Positions 39,101 through 48,644 of a stretch of 57,019 nucleotides of DNA are shown piece after piece (the stretch's first letter is position 1; each line of letters starts with the position of its first letter). Below the pieces are notes generated by a model, which worked only from the letters and a program-made list of their open reading frames with translations, was not told the origin of the DNA and searched no databases. A program made the position numbers and the translations under genes. This DNA comes from Gammaproteobacteria bacterium. Lineage in GTDB: Bacteria; Pseudomonadota; Gammaproteobacteria; Chromatiales; Chromatiaceae. Where the stretch lies: NCBI GenBank assembly GCA_030148485.1, contig JASBTJ010000087.1, positions 1 to 57,019 of the forward strand, given 5' to 3'.

Positions 39101-41854
39101 CAGACGCGCGGTATTGGTCCGCAGACCGCGCTGGTTGAGCAGGTTGATCAGATTCTCCAGCGCGCCGGCCACCGCGGCCACCGACTCCACTTCGGCCATG
39201 TGGGCACTGCCGCGCAGGGTATGCAATGCGCGCCGCAGGTCCTCGTCGAACGCCGCGCCGGCCGCCTTGTCCCGGGCGCCGCTGATGAACCGGTCGACGC
39301 TCGCCAGGTGAGTGGCGGATTCGTTGCGGAAGATGTCCAACAACACCGGGTCCAGCTTGATAGGTGCGTCGTCCGGAATCTCCGCTTCGCCGACTTCGTC
39401 CGCTGGCTCGCTAACGGCTTGCCCGGCGTCGTCAGCGGACTGCTCAGGTGTTGACGGCTCTTCGGCAGGCGCGTCCAACACGATCTCTTCGCTTTCCGCC
39501 AGCAGTGCCGCCACATCCTCTGCCGGGATGTCCACCAGCTCGGACAATTCGGCGATCTCCGGCGCGTGGGCCGCGTCCTGCTCCGACTCGGCCCCGGCGT
39601 CCCCCTGCTCTTGCTCGGTCTGCAGGACCTGCGGTGGCTCGTCGGTCGACTCGTCCTCGCTCGGCGCAGCATCCGCGCTTGCCGCGCGCCCTTCAGCCAT
39701 CTCGAAGGCGAGCCGTTCGATGTCCACGACGTCCATGGCCGGCGCGTGGCCGTGTTCCTGCGCATCCACCAGGGCCGGCAGCGCTGTGGTGGCATCGTCC
39801 AACAGGCTGAACAGTTCGGCGCCGGGCTTGATGCGGCCGTCGATCACGCGATTGAGCAGGTTTTCTATCGCCCAGGCGAATTCACCAATCGTCTTGGCGC
39901 CCACCAACCGACCGCTGCCCTTGAGGGTATGGAACGAGCGGCGCACGGTTTGCAGTGCCTGCTTGTCGTCCTGCTCACCCCGCCAGCGCGGATATTGGAC
40001 CGCGATATTGGCCAGCTCTTCGCGCGCTTCCTCGATGAAGATCTCGCGGATCTCGTCGTCGATGTCTTCCAGTTGCGGTTTGTCCGCACTGGTCGGCGGT
40101 TCGACGACGTCTGCCGGCGCAGAATCGTCTTCCGCTGCCACCACGACATTTGCATCAGGACCCAATCGCTGCGCTGCACTGCGGGCAAAATCGAGGATGT
40201 CCTGGCGATTGGAACGCTCCTCGACCACTGCCTCGAGATAATATTCGACGCCAGTCAGCACATCTGCGAGGGTCTCGCGCTGCGCATGGTCCGGCGCCTC
40301 GCAGGCGCCGTCCGTTATGGCCTGCAGGTAACCGCCGAGTCGGTCGAGTTGCGCGGCGGCATCAGGCTGCTCGAGTATGCGCAACACACCGGACACGCCG
40401 TGCAACCTGCCGGGGACATCTTCCAGCGGCTCGGGATTGACCGGATTCTTCAGGTAGATGGACACGGCGTCCTTTACCCGCGCCAGCTCCACGAAGGCCT
40501 CTTCGATGGCACTGCGCTGATGGCGGTGCATCTCGGCATCGGACAACTGACTGGCGGGCGCCAGCTCGCTTTCGGGATCGTCATCGTGGGTCACCACGCG
40601 GGGTGGCGTCAGACCACCCAATGCGGACTCCACCCGCAGAATGTCTGAGGCCATCGCCATCAGCGTGTCGTCGGACAGCTGCTCGCCATCAGGCAGGTCG
40701 CGCAGCTGATCACTGTGTTGCTTGAGCGGCGTGCGCAGATCACCTCGGCCCACCATGCCGAGGGTATCGGCGACCTTTTGCAGCGGCGCGGCCAGATCGG
40801 TCAGCCGCTTGGTATCGGCCCGGTCACCGCGCAGATAGAGGTCCAGTTCGTCCTTGATGGTGGTCAGATCGTGGCTCAGCGCCACCGACACCGCGCTGAA
40901 CAGCTCCTTGCCCGGCCCCATCAGGGTGGAGTCCCCGGATACCTCAAGGTCCGCTTCGGATACCGGGAAGCTGTTAGCCAGATCGGCGGACTGGCGCACC
41001 GCTTCGACCACCGGATTGTCTGAGTTGGAGCGGGCGACGTAGTACAGCAGGTTCTTCAGCAACTCGGCCGGAAAATCCGTCGCCGCGGCTTCCTCACCCT
41101 CGTCGATGATGCGTTTCAAGTAGCGGTCGAGACGACCGAAGATCAACTTGACCGCGATACTGGGTTCGACAGTGTTCTCGATCAGCGCCACCAGCAAGGC
41201 ATCGGCCGCATCCAGCATGCGACGCACCCGGCCGGTGCCGGCCTTGCCGGACAAAGTCCCGATCAGGTCACGCAAGCTGCGCAACGCGCCGGCCATGTCG
41301 TCGTCGCGGTACCAGGCCAGCAAGGCCTTATGATAGTCCACGCGGCGACCGCGTATGTCTTGCGGCAACTCCGGATTGCCGCTGCCGAGCACCACCTGCT
41401 CGCCACTGATCAACTGATCGAGCTTGGGCGCGAACAGCGATATCTCGGACACCAAGGCCGCGTCCCGTGCGGCGCGCAGATCGTTGAGCAGCGGCAGCAG
41501 GATCAACGGAATGTCGGGCTCGCCTGCTTCCAGGCGCTCCAGGTAGGCTGGCAGCTGGACCATGCCCAGCATAAGCACTTCGGCGGCGTCCTCTTTGCGA
41601 CCGATGGCACCGCTAGCCAGTCCCTGGGCCACCTGCTCCATCTCGTCGGCGAGCATGGCCGCGCCATAGGCCTGGGCCACCACCAGGGCACCGTTGACCT
41701 GGTGCAAAAGCTGCACGCACTGCCCCATGTCCTCGTCCGAGGAAAGCCCCTCGGCGTGGTCCTCGAGGATACGGCGAGCCTCGTGGAGGGTCTCCTCCAC
41801 CAACCCGCGCACCCACGGCAGGGCGCTAAATCGCTGTGCCTGATCCGACGTCAT
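36188..41854 (-). CDS. chpA: Hybrid chemosensory histidine kinase ChpA
   Basis: A 1888-aa cytoplasmic CheA-type kinase for type IV pilus control. Three canonical Hpt domains are visible, with His near 641 (FHTLKGSGRL), 876 (LHTLRGSAHM) and 1021 (LHTFKGGARL). More degenerate helical Hpt-like repeats lie upstream (1-600). A long acidic linker rich in Glu, Asp and Ser (about 1060-1290) includes the repeated DSQLLTDSELLGDSQL. Then come the dimerisation segment, the ATPase (N box HMLRNAVAHGIE near 1470, G boxes), a CheW domain, and a receiver (MVVDDSITVRK, phospho-Asp near 1816). It is shorter than Pseudomonas ChpA, having fewer Hpt domains. Confidence 0.95.
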   Translation of the reverse strand: MTSDQAQRFSALPWVRGLVEETLHEARRILEDHAEGLSSDEDMGQCVQLLHQVNGALVVAQAYGAAMLADEMEQVAQGLASGAIGRKEDAAEVLMLGMVQLPAYLERLEAGEPDIPLILLPLLNDLRAARDAALVSEISLFAPKLDQLISGEQVVLGSGNPELPQDIRGRRVDYHKALLAWYRDDDMAGALRSLRDLIGTLSGKAGTGRVRRMLDAADALLVALIENTVEPSIAVKLIFGRLDRYLKRIIDEGEEAAATDFPAELLKNLLYYVARSNSDNPVVEAVRQSADLANSFPVSEADLEVSGDSTLMGPGKELFSAVSVALSHDLTTIKDELDLYLRGDRADTKRLTDLAAPLQKVADTLGMVGRGDLRTPLKQHSDQLRDLPDGEQLSDDTLMAMASDILRVESALGGLTPPRVVTHDDDPESELAPASQLSDAEMHRHQRSAIEEAFVELARVKDAVSIYLKNPVNPEPLEDVPGRLHGVSGVLRILEQPDAAAQLDRLGGYLQAITDGACEAPDHAQRETLADVLTGVEYYLEAVVEERSNRQDILDFARSAAQRLGPDANVVVAAEDDSAPADVVEPPTSADKPQLEDIDDEIREIFIEEAREELANIAVQYPRWRGEQDDKQALQTVRRSFHTLKGSGRLVGAKTIGEFAWAIENLLNRVIDGRIKPGAELFSLLDDATTALPALVDAQEHGHAPAMDVVDIERLAFEMAEGRAASADAAPSEDESTDEPPQVLQTEQEQGDAGAESEQDAAHAPEIAELSELVDIPAEDVAALLAESEEIVLDAPAEEPSTPEQSADDAGQAVSEPADEVGEAEIPDDAPIKLDPVLLDIFRNESATHLASVDRFISGARDKAAGAAFDEDLRRALHTLRGSAHMAEVESVAAVAGALENLINLLNQRGLRTNTARLGLLQRGRECLAQLVDAINTGGAVLPDWAQLTEEVRHEADALEASAESQFVESVDAPSADLETEVLEIFSEEARELIDRVETDFAAWRQRPGDRAPVGELQRTLHTFKGGARLSGVSTLGDLTHALESLFETVAAGHVATTPGLQRLARSALDRVSVGVELLHIGQLPDAEPELIEKLEAAARGEWLDEPSTLLQSEIQVFDTTPEASSGDPSAEEAPQDDLVEADAEGAEAPGGPSDVADETSAADELSAIEATSSEMLELLTADEVDDEAADESGAEMVTDSELEDDLGSELLPEVDDSTLLTDSQLLTDSELLGDSQLTEESLADASRVIPFPDSKRDDHGFVERIPLPGPEPDQPAAPQERIRVSAEALDQMVNNAGEVSIYRARMEQQNTLLGFNLQELNQTITRLREQLRQLDLETEAQILSTYAREHEQGEEQADFDPLEMDQYSNIQQLSRALVETVTDLSSIGDVLGDLNRDTDTLLLQQSRVTTDLQDGLLRTRMTPFSTRVPRLQRVVRQAADDLGKAAELEILGASGEMDRSILDRMMGPLEHMLRNAVAHGIEDIAERTAIGKPEAGRVTLSLFRDGPDVVLEVQDDGAGMDRDAIRERAIERGLLEPDADIDADDLLQFVLQPGFTTAAEVSQVAGRGVGMDVVLSEIKQLGGSLDIASDLGVGTRFTVRLPFTLAIAQTLLVTLGEDAFALPHTNVDALVRVSRQDLLAAYSGEQPDIEYAGNRYHVRYLGDILGSGRPHMSEDHRWMPVLLVRSGEHRVALHVDGVLGNRQIVIKPLGTQLAAVRWFTGGTILADGSVALILDSMALARADALQQTAAETDVPAVAEESSPGVTIMVVDDSITVRKVTTRLLERHNMHVITAKDGVDAVALLQEQRPDLMLLDIEMPRMDGFEVARHMQNSDTLNAIPIIMITSRTGDKHRTRALELGVRSYLGKPYQEAELLDNIYTLLAESEQ

Positions 41855-41904
41855 GGTTTACTCCGACTCGCGGTTAACGACACCCATGTGGATGGCGTCG
41901 TCGA

Positions 41905-43947
41905 TCAAGCCTCGGGCAGGCGGAAGCCGGCCACCGACTCTCGCAGGTCGTCTGCCAGCTCAGCCAGGGTACCGATGGACTCGGCGGTCTGGTTGGTACC
42001 TTCGGTGGTCTGGGTGGTGATCTCCTGGATGACACTCATGGTGTCGTTGATGTTGGCGGCCTGACGGGCCTGTTCGCCAGCCGAGTCGGCGATGTTCTTG
42101 GTGATGCCGGCGATGTCCCGCGATACCTCCTGGATCTCTTGCAGGGATTCACCGGCGTCCTCCGCCAGCTTGGCGCCGCTGACCACCTCGGTGGTGGTGG
42201 CTTCCATGGAACTGACCGCCTCGGAGGTATCCGCCTGGATGGTCTGCACCAGCGCCTCGATCTGCTTGGTGGCGTTGGTGGCGCGTTCCGCCAGGCGCTG
42301 CACTTCGTCGGCAACCACCGCAAAGCCACGGCCGGCCTCACCGGCCATGGCGGCCTGCATCGCCGCGTTCAAGGCCAGGATGTTGGTCTGGTCAGCAATA
42401 TCCTCGATCAGTTCGACGATGTTACCGATCTCTTGCGAACTCTCGCCCAGCCGCTTGATCCGCTTTGCTGTTTCCTGGATCTGCTCACGAATGTTGTCCA
42501 TGCCGCTGATGGTGCGACGCACCGTCTCGCCGCCCTTGGCTGCCAGGTCCAGCGACTGCTGGGCCACCTCCGCCGAACGTCCGGCGTCGGAAGCCATCTT
42601 TTCGATGGCACCGTTCATGTCGCGGATGGTGCCGGTGGCCACGGTGATCTGCTCACGCTGATGCTCGGACGCTTCGGCCAGATGCATGGCGGTGGCCCGC
42701 GACTCCTGCGCCGAGGACGACACCTGCACGGCGGTCTCGTTGATGGTCTGTACCAGACCGCGCATGGCCTCGATGGCGTAGTTTATGGAGTCGGCGATGG
42801 TACCGGTAATGTCCTCGGTTACCGTCGCTTCGACGGTCAGGTCACCGTCGGCCAGATCGCCCATCTCGTCCAGCAGTCGCCGGATGGCCGCCTGGTTCCG
42901 CTGATACTGTTCCGTGGTGGCCTGCTCGCGGCGACGGGCATTACGCAACAGCGCCAGACCCAGCAACACCAGCAGCACCAGGGACACGGCGCCCAGGATG
43001 TTCACCACACCCTGATTGATCTTGACGCCGGCGATCTGCTTCAGACCCGGCTGGTTGGCGTAGGCGTCCAACAGCACATTCGCGGCCTCACCCACGGCAT
43101 CCGACGCCGTGGTCACCTCGGCGGCCGCTTCCAGGGCGGGCAGCACCGACGGGGTGGTTTCGATGATCTCGTCCGCGTGGTCGTTGATGGATTTGAACAG
43201 TACCGCGACCTGCCGCAGCTTCTTTTCACCCTCAGGGTCCTGCACACGTTCGATGTTCAGACGGGCATCGCCTTTGAGCATGCCGTTGAGCACCCGGCCG
43301 AACAGTTCGGCGTCCTGCGAGAACTCGTCGATGGCCGCTGCTGTCGCCGCGCCCCCTTCCAGGACCCGCTTTACGTTGTTCTCGATCCGTTGCGCAAGCA
43401 TCAACTGGCGGCTGGCCACATAGATCTGACGAGGCTTGGCGTTCTTCTGCACCAGCAGTCGCACCACCTGATCGGAGGCTTCCGCCAACTGGGGAATGAA
43501 CTCGGTGATGACCCCGACGAACTCGCCGATGCTGAGGATGGCGTCCTGGTTGACCAGGATCTCGTCGGCGCCGGCACGCAGGTCGGCCCACGCGGAATCG
43601 AGCTGTTGCAGCTCTTCGCTGACCGCACCGGGGGACGGCGGCAGTCCGATTTCCGGTGCGCCGCTGATCAATTCGTTCAACGACTGGGCGAAGCGGTCAC
43701 GGGATTCCTTCAAGCGCGGGAAGGCTTGTTCTCCGCCCTGGGCGGCCTCCAGCGCGAACTTTGCCAGCTCCTGCGCCAGCACCCGTTGCTCGGCCACCCG
43801 GAGTACGTATTGTTCCTGGTAACTCTGCTGACGGGACACATGGACGAATGCCAGCAGGGTGAGGACGATGGCGACCAATAACAGTCCGGCAAGGACGGGT
43901 ATGGTTCGATTGGCCTCTCCGGCGGCCTTCTTCACGGTTGCTTTCAT
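41905..43947 (-). CDS. pilJ: Twitching motility chemoreceptor PilJ
   Basis: A 680-aa methyl-accepting protein with TM1 at about 18-38, a periplasmic PilJ-type domain, TM2 at about 315-335, HAMP, and an MA domain whose tip is [20 protein letters not shown] near 525. The tip differs from flagellar receptors ([13 protein letters not shown] in place of [13 protein letters not shown]), as in known PilJ. It senses surface contact or pilin state and passes the signal to ChpA. It is directly followed by chpA; the usual pilK methyltransferase gene is absent. Confidence 0.95.
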   Translation of the reverse strand: MKATVKKAAGEANRTIPVLAGLLLVAIVLTLLAFVHVSRQQSYQEQYVLRVAEQRVLAQELAKFALEAAQGGEQAFPRLKESRDRFAQSLNELISGAPEIGLPPSPGAVSEELQQLDSAWADLRAGADEILVNQDAILSIGEFVGVITEFIPQLAEASDQVVRLLVQKNAKPRQIYVASRQLMLAQRIENNVKRVLEGGAATAAAIDEFSQDAELFGRVLNGMLKGDARLNIERVQDPEGEKKLRQVAVLFKSINDHADEIIETTPSVLPALEAAAEVTTASDAVGEAANVLLDAYANQPGLKQIAGVKINQGVVNILGAVSLVLLVLLGLALLRNARRREQATTEQYQRNQAAIRRLLDEMGDLADGDLTVEATVTEDITGTIADSINYAIEAMRGLVQTINETAVQVSSSAQESRATAMHLAEASEHQREQITVATGTIRDMNGAIEKMASDAGRSAEVAQQSLDLAAKGGETVRRTISGMDNIREQIQETAKRIKRLGESSQEIGNIVELIEDIADQTNILALNAAMQAAMAGEAGRGFAVVADEVQRLAERATNATKQIEALVQTIQADTSEAVSSMEATTTEVVSGAKLAEDAGESLQEIQEVSRDIAGITKNIADSAGEQARQAANINDTMSVIQEITTQTTEGTNQTAESIGTLAELADDLRESVAGFRLPEA

Positions 43948-44041
43948 AGCAGTTGCTCCCCAGTTACGGCACCGTATTTTGTTTTAAGCGTGTACCTGCG
44001 AAAGGCAGGCCTCGTCTGATTGTTTCGCTGTCAGGGTGGAC

Positions 44042-44599
44042 TCAGGCTGCCGCTGAGCGGAAACCGGGGTCCACCGACAAGGCCAGCATGCTGAACACCG
44101 GCCAGACCTCTCCGTCGTTGTTGAAGGCGTCGTACACATATGCGCCCACGGCGCCCTCGACCCGGGCATTGTTCACCCGGTTTTGTTCATCGAAATGCCG
44201 CATACCGAGCACACTGGTAACCACCAGCCCGGCTTGCAAACCGCGCTGATTGATCACTAGCACCCGTGTGCTCTTGCCCGGCACCACCGGCTTGCCACCC
44301 AGGTAGCTCTGCAGATCCAGCACCGGCAGCAGATTGCCGCGGATATTGGCCACGCCGAGCATCCAGTCGCTGGAGCCGTGGATACGCGTGATGTTTTCAG
44401 GAAACGGCAGCATCTCGGTGATCTCGTTCATGGCCGAGACCAGCCGCACGCCGGACAATACGAAGGACAACCCCTGCCAAAGATCGCGACGCACCTCGGT
44501 CTGCGGCAGACCGACGGCGGTTTCGCGGCTGCACTGCTCGAGCTCGGCGAGCAGGCCGAGGATCTGCGCGGCGGATTCAGGTTGCCCCAACGGGTTCAT
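44042..44599 (-). CDS. pilI: CheW-like adaptor PilI
   Basis: A 185-aa CheW-domain protein coupling PilJ to ChpA. It shows WQGLSFVLSGVRLVSAMNEI (about 45-64), PENITRIHGSSDWMLGVANIRGNLLPVLDL (split across about 72-101) and VTSVLGMRHF near the C-terminus, which align with the CheW beta-barrel. Its ATG overlaps the pilH stop (ATGA). The length agrees with Pseudomonas PilI. Confidence 0.93.
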   Translation of the reverse strand: MNPLGQPESAAQILGLLAELEQCSRETAVGLPQTEVRRDLWQGLSFVLSGVRLVSAMNEITEMLPFPENITRIHGSSDWMLGVANIRGNLLPVLDLQSYLGGKPVVPGKSTRVLVINQRGLQAGLVVTSVLGMRHFDEQNRVNNARVEGAVGAYVYDAFNNDGEVWPVFSMLALSVDPGFRSAAA

Positions 44600-44964
44600 G
44601 CAGACCCCAAGAGGGCACTGACCTTGGCCAGCAGTTCATCGTTCTTGACCGGTTTGACCATGTAATCACGCGCGCCCTGTCGCATGCCCCATTCGCGGTC
44701 GGTGTCCTGATCCTTGGTGGTGACGATCACCACGGGGATATCCTTGGTCGCCGCGTCCCGGCTGAGTTTACGGGTCGCCTGAAAGCCGTTCAGGCCGGGC
44801 ATCACCACGTCAATCAGGATCAGGTCAGGCGATTCCGCCTTGGCCTTTTCTATGCCCTCTTCACCGTCTTCCGCGGTAACGGTCTGGTAACCGCCCTTGG
44901 TGAGCATCTGGCTGAGGACATGCAGCTCGGTGGGGGAATCGTCGACGATCAGGATCTTGGCCAT
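44596..44964 (-). CDS. pilH: Response regulator PilH
   Basis: A 122-aa single-domain receiver (CheY-like): KILIVDDSPTELHVLSQML at the start with the acidic pair, phospho-Asp in LILIDVVMPGLNGF (about Asp52), and VTTKDQDTD with the conserved Thr and KPV with the switch Lys. In Pseudomonas PilH affects pilus retraction or buffers PilG. It lies between pilG and pilI. Confidence 0.94.
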   Translation of the reverse strand: MAKILIVDDSPTELHVLSQMLTKGGYQTVTAEDGEEGIEKAKAESPDLILIDVVMPGLNGFQATRKLSRDAATKDIPVVIVTTKDQDTDREWGMRQGARDYMVKPVKNDELLAKVSALLGSA

Positions 44965-45008
44965 GGTTCAAATTCTCAGTACTGCGGGTATATGCAATGA
45001 ATATCGGG

Positions 45009-45413
45009 TCAGGCAGCCTTGGACGACGCGAATTTGCGGATAGCGTCGAGCAATTCTTCCTTGGTGAAGGGCTTGGTCAGGTATTCCTCGGAACCGACGA
45101 TGCGGCCTCGGGCGCGATCAAACAGGCCGTCCTTGCTGGACAGCATGATGACCGGCGTATCGCGGTACATTTCGTTGTGCTTGATCAGGGCGCAGGTCTG
45201 GTAGCCATCCAGCCGCGGCATCATGATGTCAACGAAGATCAGGTCGGGGTTGTTGTCGGCGATCAGCGAAAGCGCTTCGAACCCGTCTACCGCGGTAAGG
45301 ACCTCGCAGCCGACCTTTTTGAGCAAGGTTTCGGCAGTACGGCGAATGGTCTTGCTGTCGTCAATGACCATCACCTTCAGACCGGCGAAGTCTGATGATT
45401 CAACCGTCTCCAC
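45009..45413 (-). CDS. pilG: Response regulator PilG
   Basis: A 134-aa receiver protein: GLKVMVIDDSKTIRRTAETL (about 11-30), phospho-Asp in LIFVDIMMPRLDGYQT (near 61), LSSKDGLFDRARGRIVGSEE and KPFTKEELL. It is very close to Pseudomonas PilG in sequence and length. The GTG start (VETVESSDF) is chosen for the GGGAGG site 5-7 nt upstream; a longer frame adds unrelated sequence. It is the first gene of the pil-chp cluster. PilG promotes pilus extension through cAMP signalling in Pseudomonas. Confidence 0.93.
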   Translation of the reverse strand: METVESSDFAGLKVMVIDDSKTIRRTAETLLKKVGCEVLTAVDGFEALSLIADNNPDLIFVDIMMPRLDGYQTCALIKHNEMYRDTPVIMLSSKDGLFDRARGRIVGSEEYLTKPFTKEELLDAIRKFASSKAA

Positions 45414-45714
45414 GGCCACCTCCCAACTCGGCGCACACGAAAATAGGCCCGGACATCCGGAAAGGTTGGGCGTGACGACCGCCATCGCGGTGGAACACGG
45501 TTTCGCCAACTCCCCTTGGACGGCCGGCTTGACGCTTGTTAGCTAACCAGCTCTGGTTTTTGTTCGCCTAGCTTTAAAAACAAGAGCTAAGTCTTCTTAG
45601 GACGGGGAAAACATAGCAAGCGGCATTAGCCTCTGCAACAATAAAGGTTCAGGTTGCGGACCCGTATTCATCCACGGTTCGCCGCGCACATCACGCAAAT
45701 CACGATCCGATGCC
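45414..45714. other. Divergent promoter region between pilG and gshB
   Basis: This 301-bp non-coding gap holds several small inverted repeats: GTTAGCTAAC (45538-45547), AACCAG/CTGGTT (45545-45558) followed by TTTTG, and CTAAG/CTTAG (45587-45600). The AT-rich centre near 45550-45600 is unlike its GC-rich sides and probably carries both promoters. I could not assign -35/-10 or sigma-54 elements with confidence. Confidence 0.4.
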
Positions 45715-46668
45715 ATGACTCGTACACTGGGGGTCCTGATGGACCCCATCGGAAAGATCAAACGCCACAAGGATTCCACGTTCGCCATGTTGCTTGAGGC
45801 GCAACGCCGCGGGTGGGCGATCTGGTATCTGGAAATGGGCGACCTGTTTCTGCGCGACGGGCGCACCCAGGCGCGCCAGCGGGCCCTCACCGTGCAGGAC
45901 GATGCCAACCACTGGTTCGACTTCGGGGAAGCGCGCACCGCACCCCTCGACGCGCTCGACGTGGTGCTGATGCGCAAGGACCCGCCGTTCGACATGGAGT
46001 ATATCTATTCCACCTATCTGCTGGAGCAGGCCGAGGCCCGCGGCACCCTGGTGGTGAATCGTCCCAAGGCGCTACGTGATGCCAACGAAAAACTCTACAC
46101 CGCCTGGTTCGACGATTGTGCCCCAGCTACCCTGGTGTCCCGTCACGCCGGTGACTTCCGGGATTTTCTGGCTGAGCACGGCGACATCATTCTCAAACCC
46201 CTCGGCGGCATGGGCGGCGCGTCCATTTTCCGGATGACCGCCCAGGACCCCAACCGCAGTGTAATCATCGAGACACTCACCGACCACGGCAGCCGCTATG
46301 CCATGGCGCAAAGATTCATCCCCGAGATCAGCGCCGGCGACAAGCGCATTCTGATGATCGACGGCGTACCCGAGCCCGACGCCATGGCGCGCATCCCCGC
46401 CCAAGGCGAGACCCGTGGCAATCTGGCCGCCGGCGGCACCGGCGTTGGCCAGCCCCTGACCGACCAGGATCGAGCGATCGCCGCCGCGCTAGGCCCCCGG
46501 CTGCGTGCCGATGGCATCCTGTTCGCCGGCATCGACGTGATCGGCGACTGGCTGACCGAAGTAAACGTCACCAGCCCCACCTGCATACGGGAACTCGACG
46601 CACAGTTCGGGCTCAATATCGCCGGCGCGCTGTTCGACGCCATCGACCGCAAACTGGACACCGCATGA
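45715..46668 (+). CDS. gshB: Glutathione synthetase
   Basis: A 317-aa ATP-grasp ligase that joins gamma-glutamylcysteine and glycine. Motifs are LGVLMDPIGKIKRHKDST (about 4-21), MRKDPPFDMEYIYSTYLLE (about 86-104), ILKPLGGMGGASIFR (the ATP-grasp loop, about 160-174) and EVNVTSPTCIRELDAQFG near the end. Full family length. It leads a long plus-strand operon; its stop overlaps the apbE start (ATGA). Confidence 0.97.
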   Translation: MTRTLGVLMDPIGKIKRHKDSTFAMLLEAQRRGWAIWYLEMGDLFLRDGRTQARQRALTVQDDANHWFDFGEARTAPLDALDVVLMRKDPPFDMEYIYSTYLLEQAEARGTLVVNRPKALRDANEKLYTAWFDDCAPATLVSRHAGDFRDFLAEHGDIILKPLGGMGGASIFRMTAQDPNRSVIIETLTDHGSRYAMAQRFIPEISAGDKRILMIDGVPEPDAMARIPAQGETRGNLAAGGTGVGQPLTDQDRAIAAALGPRLRADGILFAGIDVIGDWLTEVNVTSPTCIRELDAQFGLNIAGALFDAIDRKLDTA

Positions 46669-47729
46669 CACCACGCATCACTTCCTCGCTTGCCGCCATT
46701 ACCCTGGCCGCACTGCTTGCCGGCTGCTCGCAGCCAGCTCCCGAAACCCAGGTGCAACACACCCAATTCCTGGCCTTCGGTACCTTGACCGAACTGACCC
46801 TCGCCGACGTGGACGAACAGCGGGCGGCCGAGGCCGTGCAGGCGCTGGAACAGGACTTTCGCATCATGGAAGGCGCGTGGCACGCCTGGAAACCGGGCCC
46901 GGTCACCCGGGCAAACTGGCTGCTGGGCGAACAGCGTCGCTTCGCGGCACCGCCATCCGTGGTGCCACTGGTCAAGGTGTCGCAGGAACTGGCGGCAAAG
47001 AGCGACAACCTGTTCAACCCAGCCATCGGCGGCCTGATCCAACTCTGGGGATTCCAGTCCGACGACAGCACCGTGAGCCGGGCGCCACCGGACCCCGCCG
47101 CGATCGCCAAGCTGGTCGCGGCCAATCCGCGCATGTCGGACATCACCGTCGACGGCTTCATGCTCTCCAGCCGCAATCCCGCGGTGCAAATGGACTTCGG
47201 CGCCATCGGCAAGGGCTACGGTATCGACCTCGCCATCGATCATCTGCGCCAACTGGGCATCGACAACGCCATCGTCAACTCCGGGGGCGATCTGCGCGCA
47301 ATCGGCGACAAAGGGGGCCAGCCCTGGCGGATTGCCATTCGCGGGGCCGACGGCAACGGGGTGCTGGGCGTGGTGGACGTCAAAGGCGACGATAGCGTAT
47401 TCACCTCGGGCAACTACGAACGGGTGTTCGAATGGCAGGGAAAACGCTACCACCACATCCTCGACCCCCGAACCGGCTATCCGGCCCAGGGCACCCGGTC
47501 TGTCACCGTGATCCACCACAGCGCCACGGTGGCCGACGCCGCCGCCACCGCGCTGTTCGTGGCCGGCCCCAAGGACTGGCCACGCATCGCCGCCCAGCTG
47601 GGCGTCGATCAGGTATTGCTGGTGGATGACGACAACGTTGCCCATATGACGCCGGCCATGGCCAAGCGGGTGACCCTGAGCGATCCGGGCATGGTCACCC
47701 GGATCACCGAGCTGCCTACACTGCCGTGA
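46665..47729 (+). CDS. apbE: FAD:protein FMN transferase (ApbE), lipoprotein
   Basis: A 354-aa protein with a lipoprotein signal (LAALLAGC, lipid-bearing Cys21). The ApbE fold shows AWHAWKPG (about 66-73), DFGAIGKGYGIDLAIDHL (about 178-195), VNSGGDLRAIGDKGGQPW and the metal-binding SVTVIHHSATVADAAATALF (about 280-300). Members attach FMN covalently to Thr of NqrB, RnfD/G and similar proteins in the periplasm. No rnf or nqr gene is in this window. Both ends overlap neighbours (ATGA at the start, GTGA at the stop). Confidence 0.94.
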   Translation: MTPRITSSLAAITLAALLAGCSQPAPETQVQHTQFLAFGTLTELTLADVDEQRAAEAVQALEQDFRIMEGAWHAWKPGPVTRANWLLGEQRRFAAPPSVVPLVKVSQELAAKSDNLFNPAIGGLIQLWGFQSDDSTVSRAPPDPAAIAKLVAANPRMSDITVDGFMLSSRNPAVQMDFGAIGKGYGIDLAIDHLRQLGIDNAIVNSGGDLRAIGDKGGQPWRIAIRGADGNGVLGVVDVKGDDSVFTSGNYERVFEWQGKRYHHILDPRTGYPAQGTRSVTVIHHSATVADAAATALFVAGPKDWPRIAAQLGVDQVLLVDDDNVAHMTPAMAKRVTLSDPGMVTRITELPTLP

Positions 47730-48598
47730 CAGCCGTGGCGCGACAACAGGGCCTGGACAGCCTGGGCCTGGCGTTGCTGGCTGCCCTGGCACTGCACCTG
47801 CTCGTGATCCTGGGCGTGAGCTTCGACATCCAGCGGGATAGTCCACCGGCGCCCGAGCGCACCCTGGACATCACCGTAGTCCGCCCCAAGCCCACCGAGA
47901 AGCCGGAAGATCCCAGCCGTCTGGCCCAGGCCAGCCAACTCGGTGGCGCCGAAGAGAGCGGCGATCATCTCCCCAGCGCGCCGGCGGCCAAGCCCACACC
48001 CGCCCCCAAGCCGAGCCCCACGCCCGAGAGCCGCCGCACCGTGGCGCCGCAACCGGACCCCACGCCAGTGACCCGCACACTCACCGCCCAGGCCGCCGAC
48101 GACCGCGTCGACAGCCGCGCCCCGACGCCGCCGTTACCCGCCCCGACGCCGGACATTGCCCAATTGCTGACCAGTTCGAAGCAGGAAATCGACCGCCTCA
48201 CCGCGCAGATGGACAAGCGCAGCACCAACGCCAACCGCGAGCGCCGCAAGGCGGTCAACGCCAGCACCCAGGAATACCTGTACGCCAGCTATCTGGATGC
48301 CTGGCGACGCAAGGTCGAGAAGATCGGCAACCTCAACTACCCGGACGAGGCCAAACGCCGTGCCTTGTTCGGCAACCTGCTGCTGCACGTGGCGGTGCGG
48401 GCGGACGGCAGTATCGAGCAGATCCGCCTGATACGCTCATCCGGGTACAAGCTGCTGGACGATGCCGCTATCCGCATCGTGCGCCTTAGCGCCCCCTTCG
48501 CCCCCTTTCCCGCCGAGATCCGCGCCGAGGTGGACGCGCTGGACATCTACCGGACCTGGGTATTCGAGCAGAACAGCCAATTTTCGTCCGGCCGATAG
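47726..48598 (+). CDS. TonB-family energy transducer
   Basis: A 290-aa protein with one N-terminal membrane anchor (about 12-32), a Pro- and Ala-rich periplasmic linker (about 40-150, with many TPAP-like pairs), a helical stretch and a C-terminal TonB domain (RRKVEKIGNLNYPDEAKRRA near 195-214, then LLLHVAVRADGSIEQIRLIRSSG and LLDDAAIRIVRLSAPFAPFP). It carries proton-motive energy to outer-membrane receptors. GTG start overlapping the apbE stop; a second GTG three codons later is possible. No exbB or exbD is nearby. Confidence 0.9.
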   Translation: MTAVARQQGLDSLGLALLAALALHLLVILGVSFDIQRDSPPAPERTLDITVVRPKPTEKPEDPSRLAQASQLGGAEESGDHLPSAPAAKPTPAPKPSPTPESRRTVAPQPDPTPVTRTLTAQAADDRVDSRAPTPPLPAPTPDIAQLLTSSKQEIDRLTAQMDKRSTNANRERRKAVNASTQEYLYASYLDAWRRKVEKIGNLNYPDEAKRRALFGNLLLHVAVRADGSIEQIRLIRSSGYKLLDDAAIRIVRLSAPFAPFPAEIRAEVDALDIYRTWVFEQNSQFSSGR

Positions 48599-48644
48599 CC
48601 CCCCACCCTTGCTCGTCGCGGCCGCTGGCCCGATACTATCGGTC

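Noticed and set aside
45414-45714. Sigma-54 promoter for the pil-chp cluster
   Set aside because: A GG/GC pair exists (GGC then TTGC) but the distance is two bases too long for the -24/-12 pattern.
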